Part shown: positions 9,101 to 16,756 of the stretch, in pieces | Layout: every line of letters starts with the position of its first letter | Numbering within the stretch: the first letter of the stretch is position 1 | Assembly: GCF_905397435.1 (NCBI RefSeq) | Contig: NZ_CAJPVI010000042.1 | Coordinates: 1 to 64,000, forward strand | Length of the DNA stretch: 64,000 nucleotides | Direction of reading: 5' to 3' | DNA from: Cupriavidus numazuensis | Lineage (GTDB): Bacteria; Pseudomonadota; Gammaproteobacteria; Burkholderiales; Burkholderiaceae | Notes under the pieces: model-generated | Database searches by the model: none | Seen by the model: only the letters and a program-made list of their open reading frames with translations | Told to the model about the DNA's origin: nothing | Made by a program: the position numbers and the translations under genes

Positions 9101-9295
9101 TCGATTGTAGCAAACCTAAACGGCTTGGGTTATTGATTCATAGCGCGATCCTATTCCGCCGCTCCCGATGCCGCCATAAGACATCACCGCTTTCAATGCA
9201 AACTTATTGATATGAAACCAACATAACTTTCACTAATCAATCCATCCGCCCGCACCGATACTTAATGCATACAAAACATCGACATGGAGCGGGAA

Positions 9296-9535
9296 ATGGA
9301 AGTCACCCTGTGGATTGCCGGAGCGCTCGGCCTGATAGCGCTTGGTGCAACGGTGACGTACCTGATCGGCATGGCCGTGCCGGAGCCGGTATTCGAGCGC
9401 GCCCAGCAGCATGGGCGTTATGCCGGTCTGGGTGCAGCGACGCAAAGGCGCCGCGGCGGCGGCAAGCGCATCCGGCGGTTGCGCATCTTGCCGGCCGCGC
9501 ATCCGGTCCCGCGCCTGGTGCCGGTGCGCGCCTGA
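9296..9535 (+). CDS. Small single-pass membrane protein, unknown
   Basis: A possible gene of 79 codons. The ATG at 9296 follows GGAG at six bases, which is better than the in-frame ATG at 9284. The N-terminus, MEVTLWIAGALGLIALGATV, continues into one membrane helix to about residue 27. The rest is strongly basic (RRRGGGKRIRRLRILP), so the tail should stay in the cytoplasm. I do not recognise a family. It is convergent with the LysR gene that follows. The only plus-strand gene in this stretch, it could be a chance frame; the membrane helix and ribosome site argue mildly for it. Confidence 0.4.
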   Translation: MEVTLWIAGALGLIALGATVTYLIGMAVPEPVFERAQQHGRYAGLGAATQRRRGGGKRIRRLRILPAAHPVPRLVPVRA

Positions 9536-9551
9536 GCGCCCCGGCCACCCT

Positions 9552-10418
9552 TCAAGACAGCGGAAAATCCCAGCGCTGCGACCAGTCCGATTCTTCACGC
9601 ACGATGTCGTGGAGAATCCGGACCGCGTCGTCCAGGGCTTGTCTCCCTGGCGACCCGGCATGGACGAGGAACACCGGATACGAGAATTCCGATGCGTCCT
9701 CGACACGTTCGAGCACGCCACTGTCCAGATAGCTCTGCACAACCCGCGTGCGGAAATACCCGCTGCCGCCATACTGCAGGATGTACTGCAGCGCCAGCGG
9801 CCCGAGATTGAAGTACAGCGATGACCTGGCGTACCCTGGCAGCGCGCTGTCATGCTGCCGGCGGAATTCTGGCCCCCAGTCGACATAGACGTAGGGTCCG
9901 GCGCGCTGCGTCGAGCGGATCTGGATCAGCTTCTCTTCCATGAGATGCTCGACGTGGAGGCCAGCCGCGTACTCCGGCTGGTAGACCAGCGCGGCGTCCA
10001 GGGTGCCCGACTGCAGCTTGCGTTGCAGCTCCGGGCCATCGCCGACTTCGGCGCGCACCGCGTGATCCGGCATCTGCTGGCGCAGGCGCGTGGCCCACAG
10101 CAGCACAAGCGGGTTACCCAGGCTGATCTCCGCGCCGAACGTCAGCATGCTGCCGAGCCCGGCGGGCAGCGGCAGGTCGCGGCATGCCGCTTCCCATGTC
10201 TGCACGAGCTGGCTGGCGTAGCCAAGAAAGCGCTGGCCATCGGCCGTCAACCTGGCACCCGCCTTGTTGCGGTCGAACAGCCGGCAATTCAGTTGCGATT
10301 CCAGGCTCTTGATGCGAGCCGTGACGGCGGTCTGCGTCACATGCAGCTTGTCGGCCGCCGCAAGAAGGCTGCCGGTCCGTACCACTTGCAGGAAGGTGCG
10401 GGCAAGTTCGATATCCAT
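9552..10418 (-). CDS. LysR-family transcriptional regulator
   Basis: A 288-residue LTTR. The N-terminal winged helix-turn-helix (residues 1-60) reads ARTFLQVVRTGSLLAAADKL, then TQTAVTARIKSLESQL and the usual LFDR. The effector-binding part begins near 90 and is typical in length. The neighbours on the same strand do not define a target; the short secreted gene at 10511-10873 ends 92 bp upstream of its start. No divergent partner is present, so the regulated gene is unknown. Confidence 0.88.
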   Translation of the reverse strand: MDIELARTFLQVVRTGSLLAAADKLHVTQTAVTARIKSLESQLNCRLFDRNKAGARLTADGQRFLGYASQLVQTWEAACRDLPLPAGLGSMLTFGAEISLGNPLVLLWATRLRQQMPDHAVRAEVGDGPELQRKLQSGTLDAALVYQPEYAAGLHVEHLMEEKLIQIRSTQRAGPYVYVDWGPEFRRQHDSALPGYARSSLYFNLGPLALQYILQYGGSGYFRTRVVQSYLDSGVLERVEDASEFSYPVFLVHAGSPGRQALDDAVRILHDIVREESDWSQRWDFPLS

Positions 10419-10510
10419 GCGAAGCGAAGCGGGCTGGACAGGTGGAGTGCCATGCGCCGCACGGCGGCGTGGCTGCCAACCTTACCATGCCCGGGCGGCG
10501 AGCGCGCCAC

Positions 10511-10873
10511 TCACCTCGCGGGGACGGCAGGCACAGGCGCGGCAGTCGTGACGGCACGTACCTGGCCCATCGGCGACGAAACGGCCGGCAGTTCAACACG
10601 CGTGACAGCGGCGCGCGGACGCAATGGCGCTACGCCTTCTGCCGGATGCATGGCTTGCCCGTTGTCATAGCCGGTCGCCACGGCCTCGAGATAGCCTGAC
10701 GGAAACTTCTGCTCGGGCGTGACGGCGGATGGGCCCGGCAAGGTGCCTTGCGCCAGCGCTACGCTGTTCGCGCACATGCCCAACACACGCAGCAGGATCA
10801 TGGCACGCCGCGCGCGGCGCAGTACGGTACGGGCGCGCGGCTGTGGCTCGGGGGATTCGGTATAGGTGGTCAT
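10511..10873 (-). CDS. Small hypothetical protein with N-terminal membrane segment
   Basis: A predicted 120-residue protein. The start MTTYTESPEP was chosen because AGGAG lies seven bases before it; the frame extends a little upstream without a ribosome site. Residues 1-32 are basic (RARTVLRRARRA), followed by a hydrophobic stretch MILLRVLGMCANSVALAQG that resembles a signal peptide or anchor. The remainder is Pro/Ala/Val-rich and low in complexity. I know no family for it. Function is open. Confidence 0.5.
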   Translation of the reverse strand: MTTYTESPEPQPRARTVLRRARRAMILLRVLGMCANSVALAQGTLPGPSAVTPEQKFPSGYLEAVATGYDNGQAMHPAEGVAPLRPRAAVTRVELPAVSSPMGQVRAVTTAAPVPAVPAR

Positions 10874-11016
10874 TGCGGTTCTCCTGGGGAGCCATCGCTC
10901 CGGTTGGGACATCGAGCGTTGGCCCGCGCTCGACGCTTATTTCGCAATGACCGTGCCACGGACAGAAAGGGGCCTCCTGCGCGTATTGCGCCACTTGCCG
11001 ACTGCCAGAAGAACGA

Positions 11017-11111
11017 ACGGCGCCAACAGGCGCCGTCTGGGGTGTTGGCTGCGAGCCAACAAATTCGCTGTGTGATGCCAATACCGGTAGCGAAAGCGAT
11101 ATCGCTACCGG
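11017..11111. repeat. Three consecutive perfect stem-loops
   Basis: Three inverted repeats follow each other: ACGGCGCC-AACA-GGCGCCGT (11017-11036), GTTGGCT-GCG-AGCCAAC (11044-11060), and CCGGTAGCGA / TCGCTACCGG with an 8-base loop (11084-11111). The last one includes the stop codon of the DUF1254 gene. None has a clear U-tract. They may form the 3' end of that transcript or a structured spacer. Confidence 0.6.
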
Positions 11112-12439
11112 GCCCGCACCATTGGCGGCGGATACCAGCTGCCGCCGCTCACGGCAGCATCAGGTCCATATGTGCGGAACGTCAGGTGGTAATCCTGTCC
11201 GCCCGGCGTCGGCAACCAGTTGCCATCCGGCGCGCCGGACGGCTTCTCCGGCGCGAAGTACAGCGTCAGCGAGCCGTCGCTGCCGTACTGCAGGCGCGAC
11301 TCCTTGTTGAGCAGGTAGCGCTTCTTCGGATTCTCCATCACGCGGAAATTGACCGCATCGACAGCGATGACAGACCAGAAGTACCGCACATGGGCCGCCG
11401 GAAGGTCGGCCTTCGGGAAGGTCATCGTGTAGGTATTGGCGCCATTGAGCCGTCCGCCCTCGCCGTCGGTCGCGCCCTGAAAGTACACGACTTCCTGGGC
11501 CGTGTTGGCCCAGATGCCAGCAAAGTTGGTCCGTGTGCGGGCTTTGTAGTCGCTCACGTATTGTCCGATGACCATGGGCCGCGCCCACCCGTTGCGAGGC
11601 GTCCCGATCTCCGTCGTCAGCGACTGCATGAATTGCGGGATGGCCTTGTCCCGGATCACGCGATCAATGCGTTCGCGCTGGGCCGGATTAGCCGCCACGT
11701 CCGCTGCGATCTGGCGCACGCGCGCCTGCAACGGCTCCATGCCCGGATTGATGTCGGGCTCCGAGTCGAGCGCCACGGCGGCCGAATCGAATGCCTCCAC
11801 GCCCGGCAGCCGCGTATTGGCAAACGCCGGCGTGGCCGGTACCGGATCGATGCGCGGCGTGCCGGTCATGCGGATCTGGATCTGGCGCTGCAGCTGCACC
11901 GCCTGCTTGCGGTTCTTGCCGATCTCCACGCGCGCCAGCACCCTCGCCGTCCTGCCAGGCAGGTCAATGCGGCGGACATCGGGCTGCAGCTGTACACTCG
12001 CGCCCTTCAGGCACAGCCCATAGCGCGCGGCCGCCCGCTGCGGATAGTTGCGCTCGTTGATGTTGGCAACCGTCTCGCCCCAGCCATTGAGAAACTGCAC
12101 GGTGTAATAGCGCCCCTTGATCTGCGGCACGCTGAACACCATGCACGTGCGTTCATCCACGCCGATCCACGCTTCGCTGTACACCACGTCGAGATTCGGA
12201 TTGGCCCAGCTTACGCCGCCGACGTCCCGGTGCAGCATCTCGTTCCACCGGAAGCCCTCCTTCTGGAAATCGACCTGCTCCTGTCGCAATACCAGCAGTC
12301 GCCCGAGCAGGTAGACATAGGCATCGGCCACGTTCTGGTCGGCGCTCGTGTTTGCCGGCGGTGCAGGCTCCTGCTTGTGGGCGCACGCAGACAGCAACGC
12401 GGCAACCGTGACGGTCAACAGGGCGGCGTGGGGTCGCAT
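11105..12439 (-). CDS. DUF1254/DUF1214 domain lipoprotein
   Basis: A predicted lipoprotein of 444 residues with an N-terminal DUF1254 region and a C-terminal DUF1214 region. The start MRPHAALLTV follows AGGAG at six bases and leads to a lipobox LLSAC at about residue 15. Typical family segments are visible: NPNLDVVYSEAWIGVDE, then GRYYTVQFLNGWGETVANI, and near the C-terminus RYLLNKESRLQYGSDGSL, which precedes LTLYF and a PSG-x-PDGNWLPTPGG loop. Proteins with these domains are common in proteobacteria and have no agreed biochemical role. It stands alone between two unrelated genes. The 270 bp upstream hold no other gene that I can see. Confidence 0.85.
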   Translation of the reverse strand: MRPHAALLTVTVAALLSACAHKQEPAPPANTSADQNVADAYVYLLGRLLVLRQEQVDFQKEGFRWNEMLHRDVGGVSWANPNLDVVYSEAWIGVDERTCMVFSVPQIKGRYYTVQFLNGWGETVANINERNYPQRAAARYGLCLKGASVQLQPDVRRIDLPGRTARVLARVEIGKNRKQAVQLQRQIQIRMTGTPRIDPVPATPAFANTRLPGVEAFDSAAVALDSEPDINPGMEPLQARVRQIAADVAANPAQRERIDRVIRDKAIPQFMQSLTTEIGTPRNGWARPMVIGQYVSDYKARTRTNFAGIWANTAQEVVYFQGATDGEGGRLNGANTYTMTFPKADLPAAHVRYFWSVIAVDAVNFRVMENPKKRYLLNKESRLQYGSDGSLTLYFAPEKPSGAPDGNWLPTPGGQDYHLTFRTYGPDAAVSGGSWYPPPMVRAR

Positions 12440-12709
12440 GCGCGTCTCCTGGCGGACTCGGGATGCCACAGATTGCGCCAGCTTGTCGCGCTGTGCAATC
12501 ACTCCGTGCGCCTGGATGTGTGGCGTGGAACACAATCAAGGCCGCAGCCAGGAAAAACGCTCGGCTCGGCGGACTGCCTGCATGGGATTCGGCGCGCATG
12601 CGGCCTGGCGGCACGTACCGAAGGAATGTGCCCCCCGCTACCGGTGAGGCAGCAGGGGCAACGGCGCAACAATGCGGATCTGTGGCGCGGGTTACGTAGG
12701 CTACGTGGA

Positions 12710-13537
12710 TTAGGCGGGCTTCTCCGCCCACGCCAGCACCGCCGGCATCGGCACGACAAAGTCATTGCCCTTCATATACGACGCAACCGTGCCGCGCAGC
12801 ACGGCTCGGATCTCGTCGCGCGCCTTGGGACTTTGCGCACGGATGGTGGCCGCGGCGCGCACCGTGCCCTGTGCCAGCGCGTCGAAGAGCTGGTCGGGCG
12901 CCGAGAAGCGCCACAGCTGCGGCACCTGCCGGCAGGCTGCGCCAGTGAAGCCGGCGCTCTGCAAGGCGCTGATGCATTGCGACGGATCGCTGAACTGGAA
13001 GAAGTTGGGTCCGGCCGGCAGGCCGACATCCATCGACCCATAGGCGCGGATCGCCGCGTACACGGCACCGAAGCCGATCGCTCGTTCGGGCGCGTCCCAC
13101 ACCGTGAAGCCGATGCGCCCGCCGGGACGCAGTACGCGGAATGCCTCGCGCAGCGCCTGGTCGGGATCGGTCAGGTGGCACATGCCGAAACCGTTGACCA
13201 CGGCGTCGAAGCTGTCTGCATCGAACGGCAGGTCCTGCGCATCGGCCTGTTCGAAGTGCAGGCCTGGATGGGTCTTGCGTGCCAGCTCTACCTGCATGGC
13301 AGAGAAATCGATGCCGACCGTGTCCGCGCCGCGCCGGGCCGCCGCAGCGGCAACATAGCCCGCGCCGCTGGCCACATCGAGCACGCGCTGGCCGCTGCCG
13401 ACGTGCGCGCTGTCGAGCAAGGCATCGACGGATTGCGTGGTGACGACCGTGAGCTGCTCGTGGTACCGGCTGACGACGCCGGGATCTTCCCAGCCGGCCA
13501 GCTCGAAATCACGGAAACTCTCCCCCGTGTGATCCAT
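12710..13537 (-). CDS. Class I SAM-dependent methyltransferase
   Basis: A 275-residue methyltransferase with the Methyltransf_11-type Rossmann core. Motif I is VLDVASGAG (52-60), the acidic end of strand 2 is GIDFSAMQVELARK, motif post-I is DAQDLPFDADSFDAV, and the C-terminal side of the core has FRVLRPGGRIGFTVW. The substrate is not evident; the pattern is that of UbiE-like small-molecule methyltransferases. The ribosome site GGGAGG lies before the ATG. It is transcribed in the same direction as its neighbours but is separated by more than 170 bp on each side, so it is probably independent. A small perfect dyad, ACGTAG-G-CTACGT, lies just beyond its stop at 12694-12706. Confidence 0.87.
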   Translation of the reverse strand: MDHTGESFRDFELAGWEDPGVVSRYHEQLTVVTTQSVDALLDSAHVGSGQRVLDVASGAGYVAAAAARRGADTVGIDFSAMQVELARKTHPGLHFEQADAQDLPFDADSFDAVVNGFGMCHLTDPDQALREAFRVLRPGGRIGFTVWDAPERAIGFGAVYAAIRAYGSMDVGLPAGPNFFQFSDPSQCISALQSAGFTGAACRQVPQLWRFSAPDQLFDALAQGTVRAAATIRAQSPKARDEIRAVLRGTVASYMKGNDFVVPMPAVLAWAEKPA

Positions 13538-13714
13538 TGCACCCTCCCTTGGCGAAAGTCGCTGCGGGGCGCTGGCCTGCCGCCCTGTCTGACGGGCGCG
13601 CCCCCGGGCACGCCGTCACCAGACAGGCGAAGTATAGTCATCACGGGCCCGGCGGTCAGCCACCGCGCAATCGCCTTCCGCGCTGCGCTGCCACACCGCC
13701 GGGCAAGGTGGGCG

Positions 13715-15055
13715 CTATCGCGCGCCGCTCACGCGCCATACGGTATTGCCGACATCGTCCGCCACGAGCAGGCCGCCACGCTTGTCCACCGCAACCCCGA
13801 CCGGGCGGCCCTGCGCATCGCCGTTCTGGCCGACGAAGCCGGTGAGCACGTCGAACGGCGCGCCGTTGGGACGGCCGTTGTCGAACGGCACGAAGATCAC
13901 CTTGTATCCGGCCAATGGCTTGCGGTTCCACGAACCGTGCTGGCTCACGAACATGCCATGCTGGAACCGCGCGGGCAGGCTGTTGCCGACGGCCCCGGTC
14001 ATCCCGAGCGATGCCGTGTGTGCGCCGACCGCATAGTCGGGCACGATCGCCTTGGCCACCATGTCCGGCGCGGGCGGATTGACGCGCGTGTCGACATGCT
14101 GGCCGTAGTAGCTGTAAGGCCAGCCATAGAAGCCACCGTCCCTGACCGAGGTGATGTAGTCCGGCACAAGGTCACTGCCGATCTCGTCGCGCTCGTTGAC
14201 CGAGGTCCAGAGCGCACCGCTGGAAGGTTCCCACGCCATGCCGTTGGGATTGCGCAGGCCGCTCGCGAAGACACGATGCTGCCCGGTCCTGGGATCGACC
14301 TCCCAGATGGCCGCGCGCCCGGCTTCCTTGTCGATGCCGTTCTCGCCCACATTGCTGTTCGAACCGACCGTCACGTAGAGCTTGCTGCCATCGGGACTCG
14401 CGATGATGTTCTTGGTCCAGTGGTGGTTGATCGGGCCGGCCGGCAGGTCCACCACTTTCTGCGCAGCTGCCGTGATGCTGGTCTGTCCTGGCTGGTACGG
14501 AAAGCGCAGCACGGCGTCCGTATCCGCCACGTAGAAATCATTGCCCACCAGCACCATGCCGAACGGCGAGTGCAGGTCCTTCAGGAACACCGAACGCTCG
14601 TCGGCCACGCCGTCGCCGTTGGTATCGCGCAGCAGCGTGATGCGGTTGGCGCTGGGGGTACCCGCGCCCGCGCGCTTCTGCATCTGCTTCATGATCCAGC
14701 CGCGGATGCCCTTGCCATCATCGGGCTTGGGCGGCGCGTTGGTCTCGGCGACGAGCACGTCGCCGTTGGGCAGTACGTAGACCCAGCGCGGATGATCGAG
14801 CTTGTCGGCAAACGCCGCTACGGACATGCCTTCGGCAGCCGTCGGCCGCGCGCCATCGGCCCAGCCTTTGGCGGGTGCGATATGGATTGTCGGAATGGCC
14901 GTCTTGTTGGGCGCCGGCAATTGCGGCGTTGGGCCAAAGCCCGCTTCCGACGGAAGCTTTGCCGATTCGCCGCACCCGGCCAGGGCCATGGCGATGGCGA
15001 CCGCGGCAATGGCGGTCGCCGGCGAACGCGACACGGAAAGACGTGGCTGCGGCAT
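13715..15055 (-). CDS. PQQ-dependent sugar dehydrogenase-like lipoprotein (L-sorbosone dehydrogenase type)
   Basis: A six-bladed beta-propeller oxidoreductase of the glucose/sorbosone dehydrogenase family, 446 residues. The start MPQPRLSVSR follows GGAGG, and a lipobox LALAGC puts the lipidated Cys at 28. Propeller motifs include DHPRWVYVLPNGDVLVAE, TLLRDTNGDGVAD, GSNSNVGENG and GLRNPNGMAWEP; the C-terminal blade has GRPVGVAVDKRGGLLVADD. These are the repeated family strands that shape the PQQ and calcium pocket. It would act in the periplasm on an aldose or similar polyol. No PQQ biosynthesis gene is nearby and the substrate is unknown. Confidence 0.86.
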   Translation of the reverse strand: MPQPRLSVSRSPATAIAAVAIAMALAGCGESAKLPSEAGFGPTPQLPAPNKTAIPTIHIAPAKGWADGARPTAAEGMSVAAFADKLDHPRWVYVLPNGDVLVAETNAPPKPDDGKGIRGWIMKQMQKRAGAGTPSANRITLLRDTNGDGVADERSVFLKDLHSPFGMVLVGNDFYVADTDAVLRFPYQPGQTSITAAAQKVVDLPAGPINHHWTKNIIASPDGSKLYVTVGSNSNVGENGIDKEAGRAAIWEVDPRTGQHRVFASGLRNPNGMAWEPSSGALWTSVNERDEIGSDLVPDYITSVRDGGFYGWPYSYYGQHVDTRVNPPAPDMVAKAIVPDYAVGAHTASLGMTGAVGNSLPARFQHGMFVSQHGSWNRKPLAGYKVIFVPFDNGRPNGAPFDVLTGFVGQNGDAQGRPVGVAVDKRGGLLVADDVGNTVWRVSGAR

Positions 15056-15180
15056 GGTGGAACCTCCGGACAAAGCGGCCTTGCTTTGACTATAGGTGCG
15101 CGCCTTGCTCGTCTCTGTCAGCGCGCAAGAAGCGCGCTGTAGGACGTTGACCGACACATGTGCCGAGCCGCCGCGACACC

Positions 15181-15885
15181 TCAGCCGCGATGCGGCGTGT
15201 CGAGGCCCTTGATCACCGCGGGCCGGGCCACGAAGGCTTCGAGCGCGCGCGTCACATGCGGGAAATCGCCGATGCCGACGAGTTCGCCCGCTTCATAGAA
15301 ACCCACCAGATTGCGCACCCAAGGGAACGTGGCGATGTCGGCGATCGTGTATTGCTCGCCCATGATCCACGGCCGGTCGGCCAGCCGCTGGTTCAGCACG
15401 TTGAGCAGGCGGCGGCTCTCGGCCGCATAGCGGTCGCGCGGTCGCTTGTCCTCGTACTCCTTGCCCGCAAACCGGTTGAAGAATCCCACCTGGCCGAACA
15501 TGGGACCGATGCCGCCCATCTGGAACATGAGCCACTGGATGGTCTCGTAACGTTCCGCGGGATCTGCGGGAATCAGCTTGCCTGACTTGTCGGCCAGGTA
15601 CAGCAGGATGGCACCCGATTCCCACAGCGGCAACGGCTTTCCGCCGGGCCCGTTGGGATCGATGATGGCCGGGATCTTGTTATTGGGATTCAGCGAAAGG
15701 AACTCGGGCGAAAACTGGTCGTTGTGGTCGAAGCGCACGAGGTGCGGCTCGTAGGGAAGCCCGGTTTCTTCCAGCATCGTGGATACCTTCACGCCGTTCG
15801 GCGTTGGCAGCGAATAAAGCTGGATGCGGTCGGGATGCTGTGCTGGCCATTTGCTGGCGATGGGAAAGGCGGACAGGTCGGACAC
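15181..15885 (-). CDS. Glutathione S-transferase, Nu-class-like (YfcG/YghU type)
   Basis: A 234-residue GST. I take the GTG at 15885 as start because AGGAG lies five to six bases before it and the product then begins VSDLSAFPIASKW; upstream codons look non-coding. The thioredoxin-like N-domain has LYSLPTPNGVKVSTMLEE, the TPNG-x-KVS signature of bacterial Nu-class enzymes that reduce disulfides with two glutathiones. The cis-Pro loop is NPNNKIPAI and the ES motif is WESGAILLYLAD. The alpha-helical C-domain includes YTIADIATFPWVRN. It is a single gene. Confidence 0.9.
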   Translation of the reverse strand: MSDLSAFPIASKWPAQHPDRIQLYSLPTPNGVKVSTMLEETGLPYEPHLVRFDHNDQFSPEFLSLNPNNKIPAIIDPNGPGGKPLPLWESGAILLYLADKSGKLIPADPAERYETIQWLMFQMGGIGPMFGQVGFFNRFAGKEYEDKRPRDRYAAESRRLLNVLNQRLADRPWIMGEQYTIADIATFPWVRNLVGFYEAGELVGIGDFPHVTRALEAFVARPAVIKGLDTPHRG

Positions 15886-16127
15886 AAAAACTCCTGGCAA
15901 CTGGCGGCACGGCATGAATGCCGCGCCTGAATGCCCGATGATAAACCGACCCTGCCGGCGCTGCAGGCCAGCGCGACAGCAGCCGCTTGCACTTGCCGAT
16001 CGCGCCCTGCAGATGGTCACGAGTTCGACTTCGATCTCGTCAATGCGCTACACACGCCCACTGCAACCGACAGCACCCTGAGCAAGCCGCCTGCGATTCG
16101 CTGATCTTGATGTGCGGCATCTCATGA

Positions 16128-16310
16128 ATGCCTTCTACGCGTTTTTATTGGTCACTGCCAAAGTCCGAGGTGAGACAGCCTGCGACATGGCTCGACACCG
16201 GCCCGCTGACAGCGCGCAAGCAGATTGAAAAGCTGATGCGCAAACTGAACGCGTATCACATCGTCGCACTGACCGTTTATGCCGTGCGGCATGGCGTGGT
16301 CGCACGATAG
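16128..16310 (+). pseudogene. Remnant of a NarL/FixJ-type response regulator
   Basis: A 60-codon open frame whose second half, LTARKQIEKLMRKLNAYHIV, followed by ALTVYAVRHGVVAR, matches the end of a LuxR-type DNA-binding domain (usual form: LTxRE...TVExHRxNLMRKLN...L..YAxRxGL). The segment between LTAR and KQIEK, normally about 25 residues with the recognition helix, is missing, and no receiver domain is found upstream. The whole gap 16021-16413 has no other gene. I read it as a decayed gene left next to the tRNA operon. A short functional peptide cannot be excluded. Confidence 0.5.
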
Positions 16311-16413
16311 CCACGGCAATCAGCGCAAAGCGTCAGAACAAAAGCAGAAGAAGATCGGGAACCCGGCAGAAGAAAGACGACCGGAAAAACGAGAAGAGAA
16401 AAAAAAGCGGAGG

Positions 16414-16488
<75 letters not shown>

Positions 16489-16507
16489 GACGTCCGGTGC
16501 TGGGCAC

Positions 16508-16583
16508 TGGAGCGGGAGACGAGTCTCGAACTCGCGACCTCAACCTTGGCAAGGTTGCGCTCTACCAACTGAGCTACTCCCGC
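16508..16583 (-). tRNA. tRNA-Gly (GCC)
   Basis: A 76-nt tRNA with encoded CCA. The acceptor arms are GCGGGAG and CTCCCGC; the anticodon stem CAACC/GGTTG encloses TTGCCAA, anticodon GCC. The T loop is GTTCGAGAC. It lies between the Asn and Thr genes with 6- and 19-base spacers, in one transcript. Confidence 0.97.
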
Positions 16584-16589
16584 GTTGTT

Positions 16590-16665
16590 TGGCTCCCCGA
16601 CCTGGGCTCGAACCAGGGACCTACGGATTAACAGTCCGGCGCTCTACCGACTGAGCTATCGGGGA
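16590..16665 (-). tRNA. tRNA-Asn (GTT)
   Basis: A 76-nt tRNA with encoded CCA. The acceptor arms are TCCCCGA and TCGGGGA; the anticodon loop is CTGTTAA with anticodon GTT, and the T loop is GTTCGAGCC. It is the first gene of the Asn-Gly-Thr operon. Confidence 0.97.
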
Positions 16666-16695
16666 ATCAACGCTTCCTCGTTGAGAGGAGGCCGG

Positions 16696-16726
16696 ATTGT
16701 ACAACGATTGACCGGCAAGGTGTCAA
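16696..16726 (-). promoter_or_regulatory. Promoter of the tRNA operon
   Basis: On the minus strand a perfect TTGACA (16726-16721) is followed after 19 bases by TACAAT (16701-16696). The sequence after the -10 box is CCGGCCTCC, a GC-rich discriminator typical of stable-RNA promoters under stringent control. Transcription would begin about 24 bases before tRNA-Asn. Confidence 0.6.
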
Positions 16727-16756
16727 GCGTTGGCGGAAGATTTTTTGAAGTCTTCG

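Noticed and set aside
9104..9109. A TACAAT box next to the DUF4160 start
   Set aside because: No -35 box at a proper distance, and it would place the transcript start inside the gene.
10748..15142. A 1464-codon plus-strand open frame
   Set aside because: It runs antisense through the DUF1254, methyltransferase and sugar dehydrogenase genes, each of which has clear motifs and ribosome sites. Composition is Arg/His/Ala-rich without domains.
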